Source: UBA2658 sp964617335 (lineage in GTDB: Bacteria; Bacillota; Clostridia; Oscillospirales; Oscillospiraceae). Taken from it: a DNA stretch of 64,000 nucleotides. Where the stretch lies: assembly GCA_964617335.1 (NCBI GenBank), contig CAZTXG010000004.1, positions 15,098 to 79,097 on the forward strand. Reading direction: 5' to 3'. The notes below the pieces were generated by a model, which saw only the letters and a list, made by a program, of their open reading frames with translations, was not told the DNA's origin and ran no database searches. How positions within the stretch are numbered: the stretch's first letter is position 1; each line of letters starts with the position of its first letter. The translations under genes were made by a program, and so were the position numbers. Below are positions 32,155 through 41,296 of the stretch, piece by piece.

Positions 32155-33588
32155 ATGCAAAACAATGAAAAAACCATGGACAAAATCGTAGCCCTGTGCA
32201 AAAACCGAGGCATAGTATATTCCGGCAGCGAAATATACGGCGGGCTTGCTAACTCTTGGGACTATGGCCCCTTGGGTGTAGAGCTTAAAAACAATGTTAA
32301 GCAGGCCTGGTGGAAAAAGTTCGTTCAGGAGAATCCATATAACGTGGGGCTGGATTCTGCCATCCTCATGAACCCGCAGGTCTGGGTGGCCTCGGGTCAT
32401 GTTTCCACCTTTAACGACCCCCTTATAGACTGCAAATCCTGCAAAATGCGCCACCGTGCCGATAAGCTTATTGAAGATTGGCTCTTTAATAACCCCGACG
32501 ACAGTATAAATGTTGAGGCCATGACCCATGAGGATATGGTAGCCTGCATTCGGGAAAAGAACATTCCCTGCCCCGGCTGCGGTAAATCGGATTTTACGGA
32601 TATACGCAAGTTTAACCTTATGTTCAAAACCCATCAGGGTGTTACGGAAGATAGGGCAACAGAAGTTTATATGCGCCCCGAAACGGCTCAGGGCATTTTT
32701 GTAAACTTTAAAAACATCCAGCGCACAACAAGGCGCAAAATTCCCTTTGGTGTCTGCCAGATAGGAAAGAGCTTCCGCAACGAGATTACCCCCGGAAACT
32801 TCATCTTCCGCATACGGGAGTTTGAGCAGATGGAGCTTGAGTTTTTCTGCGAGCCGGGCACAGACCTGCACTGGTTTGAATACTGGCGCAGTTTCTGCCA
32901 CAACTGGCTGCTTAATCTTAACATTAAAGATGAAAACCTTCGTCTTCGTGACCACGAAAAAGAGGAGCTTTCTTTCTATTCCAAGGCAACTACAGACTTT
33001 GAGTATCTTTTCCCCTTTGGCTGGGGCGAGCTTTGGGGGGTTGCCGACCGCACAGATTATGACCTTAAGCAGCACCAAAAGCACTCCGGTCAAGATATGA
33101 GCTATTTTGACCAGGAGAAAAACGAGCATTACATCCCCTATGTGGTTGAGCCTTCTTTAGGCGCCGATCGTGTCACCCTTGCATTTATAGTTGAAGCCTA
33201 TGACGAGGAAGTTGTGGGTAAAGACAAAAAGGGCAACGACGATATCCGTGTGGTCATGCGTTTTCATCCGGCGCTGGCGCCTATAAAGGCAGCCATTCTT
33301 CCCCTTTCAAAAAACGAAAGACTTGCGCCCACAGCTCAGGCTGTTTATGAAAAGCTTTCAAAGCTCTTTATGGTGGAGTATGACGATGCCGGTTCCATAG
33401 GCAAGCGCTACCGCCGTCAGGACGAGATTGGAACACCCTTCTGCATAACCATAGACTTCCAGACCGTCGGCGACGACGAGATGGCAGCGGATAACTGCGT
33501 CACCGTCCGTGAGCGTGACTCCATGGCACAGGTGCGCATACCCATAGACGAGCTTCCCGAGTATATTTCCTCCCGAATAAGCTACTAA
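32155..33588 (+). CDS. glyS: Glycine--tRNA ligase, single-chain homodimeric type
   Basis: This is the alpha2-type GlyRS (also called glyQS), not the bacterial alpha/beta tetramer. The 477-residue product has the N-terminal RGIVYSGSEIYGGLANSWDYG (in part), a zinc ribbon (CKSC and CPGCG), class II motif 2 with FRNEITPGNFIFR, the RPETAQGIF motif and the motif 3 GADR. An anticodon-binding domain follows from about residue 380. The start at 32155 was chosen by the family N-terminus and AAAGGAG nine bases upstream. Upstream in-frame codons lie inside the MITE-like repeat. I see no T-box leader. Confidence 0.95.
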   Translation: MQNNEKTMDKIVALCKNRGIVYSGSEIYGGLANSWDYGPLGVELKNNVKQAWWKKFVQENPYNVGLDSAILMNPQVWVASGHVSTFNDPLIDCKSCKMRHRADKLIEDWLFNNPDDSINVEAMTHEDMVACIREKNIPCPGCGKSDFTDIRKFNLMFKTHQGVTEDRATEVYMRPETAQGIFVNFKNIQRTTRRKIPFGVCQIGKSFRNEITPGNFIFRIREFEQMELEFFCEPGTDLHWFEYWRSFCHNWLLNLNIKDENLRLRDHEKEELSFYSKATTDFEYLFPFGWGELWGVADRTDYDLKQHQKHSGQDMSYFDQEKNEHYIPYVVEPSLGADRVTLAFIVEAYDEEVVGKDKKGNDDIRVVMRFHPALAPIKAAILPLSKNERLAPTAQAVYEKLSKLFMVEYDDAGSIGKRYRRQDEIGTPFCITIDFQTVGDDEMAADNCVTVRERDSMAQVRIPIDELPEYISSRISY

Positions 33589-33601
33589 AAAGGGAGATGC
33601 C

Positions 33602-33650
33602 GCCCAAATGTCCTTCCGCCCTGCCTTTGTGCCGGCGGGGGACTTTGGGC
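33602..33650 (+). other. Long imperfect hairpin after glyS
   Basis: GCCCAAA, GTCC and CCGCC pair in order with GGCGG, GGAC and TTTGGGC with small bulges. No T-run follows. It may be a 3' mRNA-stabilising structure between glyS and the small gene at 33677. Confidence 0.5.
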
Positions 33651-33676
33651 ATAAACAGGCTTGATTGGAGGTCAAA

Positions 33677-33790
33677 ATGAACACTGGCAGGGACTTTGTA
33701 AAAATGATTGGCCCCTTTGGGAGCATACTTTTCCTCATTGTTTTTGTGCTGTTTTTAGTATTTTGCTTTACCGGAGGCGGTGCGTCATGA
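33677..33790 (+). CDS. 37-residue hydrophobic membrane protein, coupled to nadE
   Basis: A short open frame of 37 codons starting MNTGRDFVKMIG, then one hydrophobic stretch of about 17 residues (ILFLIVFVLFLVFCF), ending in a Gly-rich tail. A strong ribosome site (TTGGAGGTC) lies five bases upstream, and its stop overlaps the nadE start as ATGA. The ribosome site, the membrane-helix composition and the overlap all support a real gene. I do not recognise the family. A single-pass helper of the NAD synthase, or a leader peptide controlling nadE translation, are possible roles. Confidence 0.7.
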   Translation: MNTGRDFVKMIGPFGSILFLIVFVLFLVFCFTGGGAS

Positions 33791-35694
33791 TTGATGGATT
33801 TATAAAGGTTGGCTCAGGCACCACCGCCATAAAGGTGGCGGACTGTGAGTTTAACAAAAACTCTGCCCTTACCCTTATAAAACAGGCGGCTGCAAGGCAA
33901 ATAAAGCTTCTGGCTCTGCCGGAGCTTTGCTTAACAGGCTATAGCTGCGGAGATTTATTTTTCCAAGATGCCCTGCCTTATTCTGCCGAGGCGGCCTTAA
34001 GCTCCCTTTTGGCCCACACTTCGGAGCTTGACCTTATGTTTGCCGTGGGTCTGCCCGTAAAGCGCTGGGGAAAGCTTTATAACTGCGCCGCTGTTTGCTG
34101 CCATGGGGACATCTTGGGGCTTGTTCCAAAAACTGTCATCCCAAACTATGGTGAGCTTTGCGAAAGCCGTCACTTTAGCCCGGGGGAGGCTTCCGTTCAG
34201 GCTCTTACCTTTGCGGGGCGGGAAACCTTTATGGGAACCGATCTTGTTTTCCCCTGCGATAATGTGGAGGGCCTTAGCATCGGCGTTGAAATTGGTGAGG
34301 ATCTTTGGTCTTACAGCCCATCCTCACATAAGCTTTCCGCCTATGGGGCAACGGTTATTATGAACCTTTCCGCCGACAGCGAGGGGGCAGCCAAGGCCGC
34401 CTACCGTGAAAACCTTGTGAAAAGTCAGTCGGCAAGACTTATCTGCGCTTATATCTATGCCGGCGCCGGAGAGGGCGAATCCACCACTGACTTGGTTTTT
34501 TCCGGACATAGGCTTATAGCCGAAAATGGTCTTTTGCTTCAAAACTGCCGCTTTAGCACAGGACTTTGCGAAACAGAGCTTGATATTCCCCGCCTTTCTT
34601 ATGAGCGCCGCCGTGTAAGCAGCTTTCCTCAAGGCAGAAATGAGCACGCTCATTTCCGCCGCTTCAGCTTTGCCCTTGAAAAAACCCCTCTTACACGAAA
34701 GTTTTCTCCCCTGCCCTTTGTTCCAGAGGATCCCGCCGAAAGAAAAATCCGCTGTGAGGAAGTTTTGCAAATTGCGGCTTTGGGCCTTAAAAAACGTATT
34801 GAGCACACTGGCTGCAAAAGCCTTGTCCTGGGTGTTTCCGGCGGACTGGACAGCACCCTTGCAGCTCTTATCTGCACCCGTGCCATGGATATGCTATCCA
34901 TGCCCAGAGAAAATCTTATCGCCGTTACCATGCCCTGCTTCGGCACAACAGAGCGAACCTTGGAAAACGCAAAAGCTCTGGCGGCAAAGCTTTCTGCCAG
35001 CTTGCGCCTTATTGATATAAGCGATTCTGTCCGCCGTCATTTTTCAGATATCGGTCACAGTGAGGATGTTAAAAACTCCGTCTATGAAAATGCACAGGCC
35101 AGAGAGCGCACCCAAGTGCTAATGGATATTGCAAACGGCACAGATGGCCTTGTTGTGGGAACGGGAGATATGTCCGAGCTTGCTCTGGGCTGGGCAACCT
35201 ATAACGGTGACCATATGTCCATGTACGCTGTTAACAGCGGTATCCCAAAAACCTTGGTTCGCCATTTGGTGGAACACATGATTGAGGAAAGCTCTGACAT
35301 TGAGCAAAAAGAGCTTCTTTCCGACATACTGTCCACCCCTGTGTCTCCGGAGCTTTTGCCTGCCGAGGATGACGAAATTTCCCAAAAAACCGAGGAGCTT
35401 GTCGGCCCTTATGAGCTTCACGACTTCTTCCTTTATTACTTTTTGCGCTGGGGCTGCCGCCCAAAGAAGATACTGCGCCTTGCTCAGCACGCCTTTGAAG
35501 GGGTATACGACGGGGAAACCATAGTCTATTGGCTTAAGGTTTTTATAAAACGCTTTTTCAGTCAGCAGTTTAAAAGAAGCTGCCTGCCTGACGGACCCAA
35601 GGTTGGAAGTGTTTCCCTAAGTCCCAGAGCCGGCTGGCATATGCCCTCGGATGCCATGCCCCAGCTTTGGCTGGACAGGCTGAAAAACCCCTGA
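33787..35694 (+). CDS. nadE: Glutamine-hydrolysing NAD+ synthase
   Basis: NadE makes NAD from deamido-NAD, ATP and glutamine. The 635-residue product has an N-terminal nitrilase-like glutaminase domain (LPELCLTGYSCGDLF with catalytic Glu, then PNYGELCESRHF, and a segment of NLSAD type) and a C-terminal synthetase with the ATP-pyrophosphatase P-loop LGVSGGLDSTLAAL near residue 348 and GTGDMSELALGWATYNGDH. Start at 33787 behind GGAGG, overlapping the 37-residue gene. Ends before a bidirectional terminator. Confidence 0.95.
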   Translation: MIDGFIKVGSGTTAIKVADCEFNKNSALTLIKQAAARQIKLLALPELCLTGYSCGDLFFQDALPYSAEAALSSLLAHTSELDLMFAVGLPVKRWGKLYNCAAVCCHGDILGLVPKTVIPNYGELCESRHFSPGEASVQALTFAGRETFMGTDLVFPCDNVEGLSIGVEIGEDLWSYSPSSHKLSAYGATVIMNLSADSEGAAKAAYRENLVKSQSARLICAYIYAGAGEGESTTDLVFSGHRLIAENGLLLQNCRFSTGLCETELDIPRLSYERRRVSSFPQGRNEHAHFRRFSFALEKTPLTRKFSPLPFVPEDPAERKIRCEEVLQIAALGLKKRIEHTGCKSLVLGVSGGLDSTLAALICTRAMDMLSMPRENLIAVTMPCFGTTERTLENAKALAAKLSASLRLIDISDSVRRHFSDIGHSEDVKNSVYENAQARERTQVLMDIANGTDGLVVGTGDMSELALGWATYNGDHMSMYAVNSGIPKTLVRHLVEHMIEESSDIEQKELLSDILSTPVSPELLPAEDDEISQKTEELVGPYELHDFFLYYFLRWGCRPKKILRLAQHAFEGVYDGETIVYWLKVFIKRFFSQQFKRSCLPDGPKVGSVSLSPRAGWHMPSDAMPQLWLDRLKNP

Positions 35695-35835
35695 ATTTTT
35701 TTGGGCTTAGGTTTCATAAAACCTACGCAGATCTAACTGAAAAGCTGCCTTAATTTCTTGCTATCTGCATACATTTTTCTTATTCGGCGCTATATCAGCA
35801 TTGAAAAGCTTTATTTTAATAAACTTCTTTAGTAT

Positions 35836-35885
35836 AAAAACAGGTCAGCAGCAAGATTAGTCTTGCCGCTGACCTGTTTTTGCGT
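35836..35885. terminator. Bidirectional terminator between nadE and the peptide transporter
   Basis: AACAGGTCAGC and GCAAGA pair with TCTTGC and GCTGACCTGTT. T-runs flank it on both strands (TTTTTGCG on plus, TTTTTATAC on minus). Confidence 0.92.
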
Positions 35886-35902
35886 ATATAAATTTTAAGT
35901 TT

Positions 35903-36634
35903 TTAAAGCGTTGCGGCAATAAGCCTTTTGGTATACGCCGTTTTGGGAGAGTTAAAGACCTCCTGGGGCGTTCCCTGCTCTATTGTTCTGCCGTCTTTCA
36001 TGACTACCACCCTATCGCTTATCTGCCGAATAACGTTAAGGTCGTGGGAGATGAAAAGATAGCTTAGGTCAAGCTCTGAACGAAGCTCCATAAGAAGCTC
36101 CAAAATCTGCGCTTGAATTGTGACATCAAGGGCCGAAACCGGCTCGTCCGCAATTATAAATCTCGGTCTTTGTATAAGGGCAACGGCTATGCCCACCCTC
36201 TGGCGCTGACCGCCGGATAGCTCTCTTGGTTTTCTATCGGCATATTCGGGGCCCAGGCCCACCCGCCTTAGCATATCCATAACCCTGTCTTTCCGCTCGG
36301 CCTTTCCGTATTTCCCAAAGGCACGAAGGGGCTCCTCCACTATCCATTCAATGGTTTTGGCAGGATTAAGGGAGCCGAAGGGGTCTTGAAAAACCATCTG
36401 CGGCCTGTTTGTATAGTGGATAATCTCGCCGTCATAGTCTGTGTGCAGACCTAAAATTGCCTTAGATAAGGTGGATTTTCCACAGCCGGATTCACCCACA
36501 AGGCCTAAAATTTCCCCTTGGTAAACGTTTAGGTTAACATCAAACAAAACCTGCTTACAAGTTTTTCTGTCAAACAGGCCGTGGTTTATATAATAGGCGT
36601 TAAGGTTTTTTACCTCAAGCACAGGTTCAGACAT
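35903..36634 (-). CDS. Peptide/nickel ABC transporter ATP-binding protein (OppF/DppF-like)
   Basis: A 243-residue ABC ATPase with Walker A GESGCGKS near residue 43, signature LSGGQRQRVGIA, Walker B FIIADEPVSALD and switch SHDLNVI. It is shorter than most OppF proteins because it lacks the C-terminal iron-sulfur/oligopeptide extension. It overlaps the OppD-like gene by eight bases and is last in the five-gene operon. Confidence 0.9.
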   Translation of the reverse strand: MSEPVLEVKNLNAYYINHGLFDRKTCKQVLFDVNLNVYQGEILGLVGESGCGKSTLSKAILGLHTDYDGEIIHYTNRPQMVFQDPFGSLNPAKTIEWIVEEPLRAFGKYGKAERKDRVMDMLRRVGLGPEYADRKPRELSGGQRQRVGIAVALIQRPRFIIADEPVSALDVTIQAQILELLMELRSELDLSYLFISHDLNVIRQISDRVVVMKDGRTIEQGTPQEVFNSPKTAYTKRLIAATL

Positions 36635-37415
36635 TCATTCTTCTCCTGGCAGACACGGCAGAAACAAGCTTTTTCGTATATTCGTGCTGGGGGTCTGAGA
36701 ATATTTGCTCCGTGTCACCCTGCTCGACAATCTGCCCTCTATACATAACGGCAACCTTCTTGCACACCCGCCTTATAACCCTAAGGTCATGGGAGATGAA
36801 AAGCAGGCTGACGCCGCATTTTTCGTTTAATCGGCGCAAAAGCTCTATTATTTGAGCCTGAACCGTAACATCCAAAGCAGTTGTAGGCTCGTCAAGAATC
36901 AAAAGCTTTGGGTGGGTTATGAAGGCCGAGGCTATCATAGCCCTTTGCCTTTGGCCGCCGGATAGTTGGTGGGGATATTTTTTATAAGTTATGTCAGGCT
37001 CCGGCAGGCCTACAAGACGCATGACCTCCAGAACCATTTTACGTCTTTCCTCAGAGCTAAATTTACAGTGGAGCTTAAGAGTTTCGCCAATCTGGCGCCC
37101 AACCCGCATAAGGGGGTCAAGACTTGTCATGGGTTCCTGAAATATAACGCCTATATCCTTGCCTTGTAGAAGGCGCATTTCCTCTACGCTGCATTTTAAA
37201 AGGTCTTTACCATCAAAAAGAATTTGCCCTTCCACAGTTGCCTGACCCTTGGCTATAAGGCCTGCAACGGTAAGTGCCGTCACTGTTTTGCCTGAGCCGG
37301 ATTCCCCCACAAGACCAAGGGTGTCTCCCGGGGCCATGTGCAGGTCTATCCCCTGCACCGCCGTACATTCACGACCATCGTTAAACGCAACCGATAGGTT
37401 CTTAATTTCAAGCAT
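36627..37415 (-). CDS. Peptide/nickel ABC transporter ATP-binding protein (OppD/DppD-like)
   Basis: A 262-residue ABC ATPase: Walker A GESGSGKT near residue 36, signature LSGGQRQRA, Walker B LLILDEPTTALD, SHDLRVI. As with its partner, the C-terminal oligopeptide-transporter extension is almost absent. It overlaps both neighbours by eight bases. Confidence 0.9.
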   Translation of the reverse strand: MLEIKNLSVAFNDGRECTAVQGIDLHMAPGDTLGLVGESGSGKTVTALTVAGLIAKGQATVEGQILFDGKDLLKCSVEEMRLLQGKDIGVIFQEPMTSLDPLMRVGRQIGETLKLHCKFSSEERRKMVLEVMRLVGLPEPDITYKKYPHQLSGGQRQRAMIASAFITHPKLLILDEPTTALDVTVQAQIIELLRRLNEKCGVSLLFISHDLRVIRRVCKKVAVMYRGQIVEQGDTEQIFSDPQHEYTKKLVSAVSARRRMNV

Positions 37416-38250
37416 CTGCCTTACGCCTCCGTTTCGCTGCAGGCCGCCAGCTAGGCCTGTATCCTAAGCCCTCGGATATGAGGGCAAAACCCAGAATTAA
37501 AATAGAAATGGAAAAGCCCGCCGAAAGGGCCTGCCAAGGTGCCGAGAAAAGATAGGCTTGAGAGTCTAAAAGCATCCGACCTAAGCTTGCGCTTTCCGTG
37601 GGTTTAACCCCAACATTCAGATAGCTCATGCTGGCCTCAGCAAGGACAGCGTTGTTAAAGCCTATGGCAACAGAGGATAATAAAACAGCGGCAATATTCG
37701 GCAGGATATGGACAAAAATTATGCGCATATTTGAAACGCCCATGAGCTTTGCGTTTTTCACATAGTCCATACTTCGCTGTTTTACAAATTCTCCTCTTAT
37801 AACTCTTGCAAAGCTTGGGATAAAAAGAATGCCCAATACTATAATTATGTTAGTTTTACCGTTTCCGCTTATGGTTATTATAACAAGGGCAAGAAGAATG
37901 CTGGGAAAGGCCGTTATAGCATCGTTTATCCGCATTATTATTTCATCGGCCCGTCCGCCGAAATATCCCGTCAGCCCGCCTATGAGTGTGCCCACCGTTG
38001 CACCTATGGAAACTGCCAGAAAAGCAATGAGCAGGGTTGTTCCCGCCCCTTCCATAATACGGCTTAAAATGTCCCGTCCAAAGTTATCCGTGCCCAAAAT
38101 ATGCACGGAGTTTGGCGGCATACTTTTGCTTGTGGTGGACATGGCGTCAGGGTCAAATGGTGTCCAGAAGTATCCGATTACTATTATGATTACCATAAGA
38201 GCCGTCAGGGCGCATCCAAATATAAGGCTGTAGTTTGGTCTTTTTCTCAC
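37408..38250 (-). CDS. Peptide/nickel ABC transporter permease (OppC/DppC-like)
   Basis: A 280-residue membrane protein with an N-terminal helix and five more in the BPD_transp_1 domain. FGRDILSRIMEGAGTTLLIA and the coupling loop VKNAKLMGVSNMRIIFVHILPN (in part) are typical. GTG at 38250 follows CAGGAGG. Confidence 0.9.
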   Translation of the reverse strand: MRKRPNYSLIFGCALTALMVIIIVIGYFWTPFDPDAMSTTSKSMPPNSVHILGTDNFGRDILSRIMEGAGTTLLIAFLAVSIGATVGTLIGGLTGYFGGRADEIIMRINDAITAFPSILLALVIITISGNGKTNIIIVLGILFIPSFARVIRGEFVKQRSMDYVKNAKLMGVSNMRIIFVHILPNIAAVLLSSVAIGFNNAVLAEASMSYLNVGVKPTESASLGRMLLDSQAYLFSAPWQALSAGFSISILILGFALISEGLGYRPSWRPAAKRRRKADA

Positions 38251-38288
38251 TTTTGGCCTCCTGGGCGCCTTGGAAGGCGTGCTGCTAA

Positions 38289-39230
38289 TTATCGGAAGCG
38301 AATTCTCGGGTCGATATATTTATAAGATATATCTGCCAAATAATTTACTGCTATGACAATTATGGCGATTATCATTATTATCGTCTGAACCACAGGTATA
38401 TCACGGCCGATTATGGAGCTTAGAAGAAGCCTGCCCATACCCGGTATTGAAAAAACCTGTTCAATTATTATGCTGCCGGCTATTATATCCACAAGGGTGA
38501 CCGCAAGAAAAGTTACCACCGGAATAATGGCGTTTCGCAAAACGTGGATGCGTATAACACGCCAGCGGCTGTTGCCCCGACTGAAGGCTGTGCGCACATA
38601 GTCCTCGTTCATTTCCCGAAGCATACTGCTGCGCAAAAGCTTAATTACCATGGCACTTTTTGGAAGGGCTATGGCAAGAGCCGGAAAAGTCAGGTAACCC
38701 CAAAAAGCGGCTGGGTCTATGCTTCTGTCAACAAAGCCCCCAGGTGTAAAAAGCTTTAGTATCAGTCCGAAAAAATATGTAAAGAGAATACCTATGAAAA
38801 AAGGCGGTATTGACATTATGATTTGGTTAAACACCATAAAGGCCCTATCCGGAATACTGTGGGCAAATCTTGCAAGCAAAACACCAATGGGAAATGAAAT
38901 AAGCAAAATCATGGAAAAGGAAAGCAGGCTCAAGGCCGCCGTTATCCCAAGCTTTCCTGCCAATAATTCTTTTACCGGCATATTATAGCTGTATGATATA
39001 CCGAAATCTCCGGTGACAAAACCCTTTAGCCAGCGTAAATAACGTATTATGGCAGGGTTTGTAAGTCCAAGCTCCTCCCGCAGAGCCTCCACCTTTTCCG
39101 GTGTGGCCTGGGTTCCGAGCATCCTTGTGGTGGGGTCGCCGGGAATAATTTGGAAGGCAAAGAATACAAGGGCAGAGATAACAAAGAGGGTTAGGATAAA
39201 AACACCCGCTCTTTTTAAGATATAGCGCAT
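38289..39230 (-). CDS. Peptide/nickel ABC transporter permease (OppB/DppB-like)
   Basis: A 313-residue membrane protein: MRYILKRAGVFILTLFVISALVF (in part) is the typical first helix, then GDPTTRMLG, and the EAA coupling loop YVRTAFSRGNSRWRVIRIHVLRN (in part). Starts behind GGGAGGGG. A stem-loop separates it from the binding-protein gene upstream. Confidence 0.92.
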   Translation of the reverse strand: MRYILKRAGVFILTLFVISALVFFAFQIIPGDPTTRMLGTQATPEKVEALREELGLTNPAIIRYLRWLKGFVTGDFGISYSYNMPVKELLAGKLGITAALSLLSFSMILLISFPIGVLLARFAHSIPDRAFMVFNQIIMSIPPFFIGILFTYFFGLILKLFTPGGFVDRSIDPAAFWGYLTFPALAIALPKSAMVIKLLRSSMLREMNEDYVRTAFSRGNSRWRVIRIHVLRNAIIPVVTFLAVTLVDIIAGSIIIEQVFSIPGMGRLLLSSIIGRDIPVVQTIIMIIAIIVIAVNYLADISYKYIDPRIRFR

Positions 39231-39279
39231 TTTCCCCTCCCAGTCTGTATTTCTATGCTGGTTTTTCCACAGCCGTTAA

Positions 39280-39325
39280 AGCAGAGCGGTTCTTTCATAA
39301 TAGGCTAACGAAAGACCGCCCTGCT
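39280..39325 (-). other. Stem-loop after the peptide-binding protein gene
   Basis: On the minus strand GCAGGGCGGTCTTTC pairs with GAAAGAACCGCTCTGC (two mismatches) across a 13-base loop. It lies between the binding-protein gene and the first permease, with no clear T-run, so it probably adjusts the ratio of their mRNAs. Confidence 0.7.
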
Positions 39326-39386
39326 CATATTCACGAAAGCCCGCGGAAAATCCGTTAAGGCTATTTTAAAGGCCGGAGCGGTAAGT

Positions 39387-40961
39387 TTATTCCGTGAAAT
39401 AAACCTTAGACATATCCATCACGTAGATCGGGTAAAACTCGTATCCGGAGACTTCCTTACGCATGGCCACAAGGTCGCAAAGGTCCTGAATATAAAGGTT
39501 TGCCGCCCTGTCTGTAAGTATGCTCAAAAGCTCCTTGTAGTAAGAAACCTGCTCCTCATCATCTATAGAGCTTATGGCTTTTTTGAAAACTTCGTCATAT
39601 TCCTCATCATCGAAGTTTGTGAAGTTTGAGCCGTAATCTGAGGTGAAGCGCTCTAACATGGCCCTTGCGGTCATGTTTGCCGCGTCCACTCCGACAACTG
39701 TGGCTTCATAGTTGCGTGAAAGATAAGTTTCCGTAAGCCAAGTTTCCCAGTCTACAAGCTGGATTTCCATTGTGACTCCGATGGCACGAAGCTGTTCTGC
39801 CAAAATTTCTGCGGTGTCTATATGGGGCTGATAGTTTGAAGGCACGGTGCAGTCAAACTCAAAGCCATCGGGGTACCCCGCATCGGCCAGAAGCTGTATT
39901 GCCTTTTGGGGGTCATATGAATAATAGTCTGAAAGCTCGGGTACAAAATATTTCCCAAAGGCTGGATACATACTGCTGCCGACCTCTGTGCCCCTGCCCT
40001 CTGCCAGAAAGTCCATAATCATGCCCCTGTCAAGGGCATAGGAGATGGCTCTTCTAACTTCAACATTGTTAAAAGGCTCTGCCGCATTATTAAGATACAG
40101 CGCCTGAACCAAATTCATAGTTCCTTCAAGAACCGTGAAATCCTCATTAAGTTCGTTTGCCTGAGCGCTGGTAAGGTGGGCGGCAAGGTCGATTGCGCCC
40201 CCTTGCAGAGACATTATAAGTGCCTCTCCGTTTGAAATTATCTTATAAGTAACGCTGTCTACAAAGGCTTCTTCGCCCCAGTAGCCGTCAAACTTTTCTA
40301 TTATGACGTTCTCCTGAGGAGAACGGGATTTATACACAAAAGGTCCGGTTCCGATGGTTTCCACAGTGGGGTCACAGCCTTCGGGGATTATGCCTGCCGT
40401 GAAAAGAGCCAAAAGCTCTATATTAGGCTCGCTTAAGGTGACAACAATGGTTTTTTCATCTGTTGCTTCAACGGAGGCTATGGCTTCCATTCCGTCCATC
40501 AGGGGCTTGCCGTCTTTAAGACCGGCGGCACGGCTTATTGAATAAACCACGTCCTCGGCTTCAACGGTTTCGCCGTTATGGAACTTTACTCCCTCACGGA
40601 GGGAAAAGATAAAGCTGTCGCCTGTTTCCGCAATTTCGTAGCCGGAAGCTACGGCGGGAATAAGATTTCCGTCGGTGTCGGGCTTTACCAGTCCTTCAAA
40701 AACATTAAAAAGCACCTCACGAGTGCCTGCGGATATCATCTGGTGGGGGTCGAAGCTGTCGTCAAGGTCTTGGGATATGCCTACCGTCAAATCCCCGCCC
40801 ATAATCGGTTCTCCTGATGGTGGCGCTTCCTGTTCTGTCTGCTCGGGTGCCGGAGTTTTGTCCGCTTCCTCATTAGACTTGCCGCCTGAGCAGCCGCTCA
40901 GTGCAACAGTCAGCATAAGAAGGGCCAAAAGCAAGGCAGGTATCCTTTTGCTGATTCTCAT
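39387..40961 (-). CDS. Peptide/nickel ABC transporter substrate-binding lipoprotein (SBP_bac_5)
   Basis: The 524-residue product has a lipoprotein signal with LSGC (lipidated C24), an acidic linker, and a family 5 binding domain (DPHQMISAGTREVLFNVFEGL in part, FSLREGVKFHNGE, and GTGPFVYKS). These proteins deliver peptides, nickel or related compounds to OppBCDF-type permeases. The ligand cannot be told. The start at 40961 follows AAGGAG by eight bases. It is the first gene of the operon and has a consensus-like promoter about 135 bases upstream. Confidence 0.92.
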   Translation of the reverse strand: MRISKRIPALLLALLMLTVALSGCSGGKSNEEADKTPAPEQTEQEAPPSGEPIMGGDLTVGISQDLDDSFDPHQMISAGTREVLFNVFEGLVKPDTDGNLIPAVASGYEIAETGDSFIFSLREGVKFHNGETVEAEDVVYSISRAAGLKDGKPLMDGMEAIASVEATDEKTIVVTLSEPNIELLALFTAGIIPEGCDPTVETIGTGPFVYKSRSPQENVIIEKFDGYWGEEAFVDSVTYKIISNGEALIMSLQGGAIDLAAHLTSAQANELNEDFTVLEGTMNLVQALYLNNAAEPFNNVEVRRAISYALDRGMIMDFLAEGRGTEVGSSMYPAFGKYFVPELSDYYSYDPQKAIQLLADAGYPDGFEFDCTVPSNYQPHIDTAEILAEQLRAIGVTMEIQLVDWETWLTETYLSRNYEATVVGVDAANMTARAMLERFTSDYGSNFTNFDDEEYDEVFKKAISSIDDEEQVSYYKELLSILTDRAANLYIQDLCDLVAMRKEVSGYEFYPIYVMDMSKVYFTE

Positions 40962-41095
40962 TAGTTTTTCTCCTTCATAAAATAATTTATAGTATTTCCC
41001 CAAGAGCAAAACCCATCCCCGCCTTCAACTTTGCCTGTGAGCTCTGAAGGTCGCCGCGGGCGCAGCTTGAAGAAACCTTTACAATTACCTATAGC

Positions 41096-41124
41096 AGTAT
41101 ATACAATTTAACTAGTAATTGCAA
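41096..41124 (-). promoter_or_regulatory. Promoter of the peptide transporter operon
   Basis: TTGCAA (41119-41124), a 17-base spacer and TATACT (41096-41101) on the minus strand. Confidence 0.82.
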
Positions 41125-41228
41125 TACTCCCTGACTAAAAAAGGGTGATATATATGACTCACCATCTATTATTTGTAGCAATTTCAAGTTTTGCTTCTTT
41201 TAATTTGGCAAATCAAAGTGTTTCACGG

Positions 41229-41262
41229 AAAAAAGCGCTCCGGCTTAAAATAACCGGAGCGC
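41229..41262 (-). terminator. Intrinsic terminator of rny
   Basis: A perfect 9-bp stem (GCGCTCCGG with its complement) with a 10-base loop, followed on the minus strand by TTTTTT. Confidence 0.9.
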
Positions 41263-41296
41263 AAGTAATTTCTGTTGATTTATTTGTTTTCCTAAG

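Larger units (their letters stand above)
40962..41296. other. Intergenic region between rny and the peptide transporter operon
   Basis: Contains the transporter promoter (41096-41124), a ~130-base leader for that operon with no structure I recognise, and the rny terminator (41229-41262). No gene is supported here. Confidence 0.6.

Noticed and set aside
32131..33129. 332-codon open frame antisense to glyS
   Set aside because: It mirrors the glyS coding frame, has no family resemblance, and lies wholly inside a strongly conserved gene.
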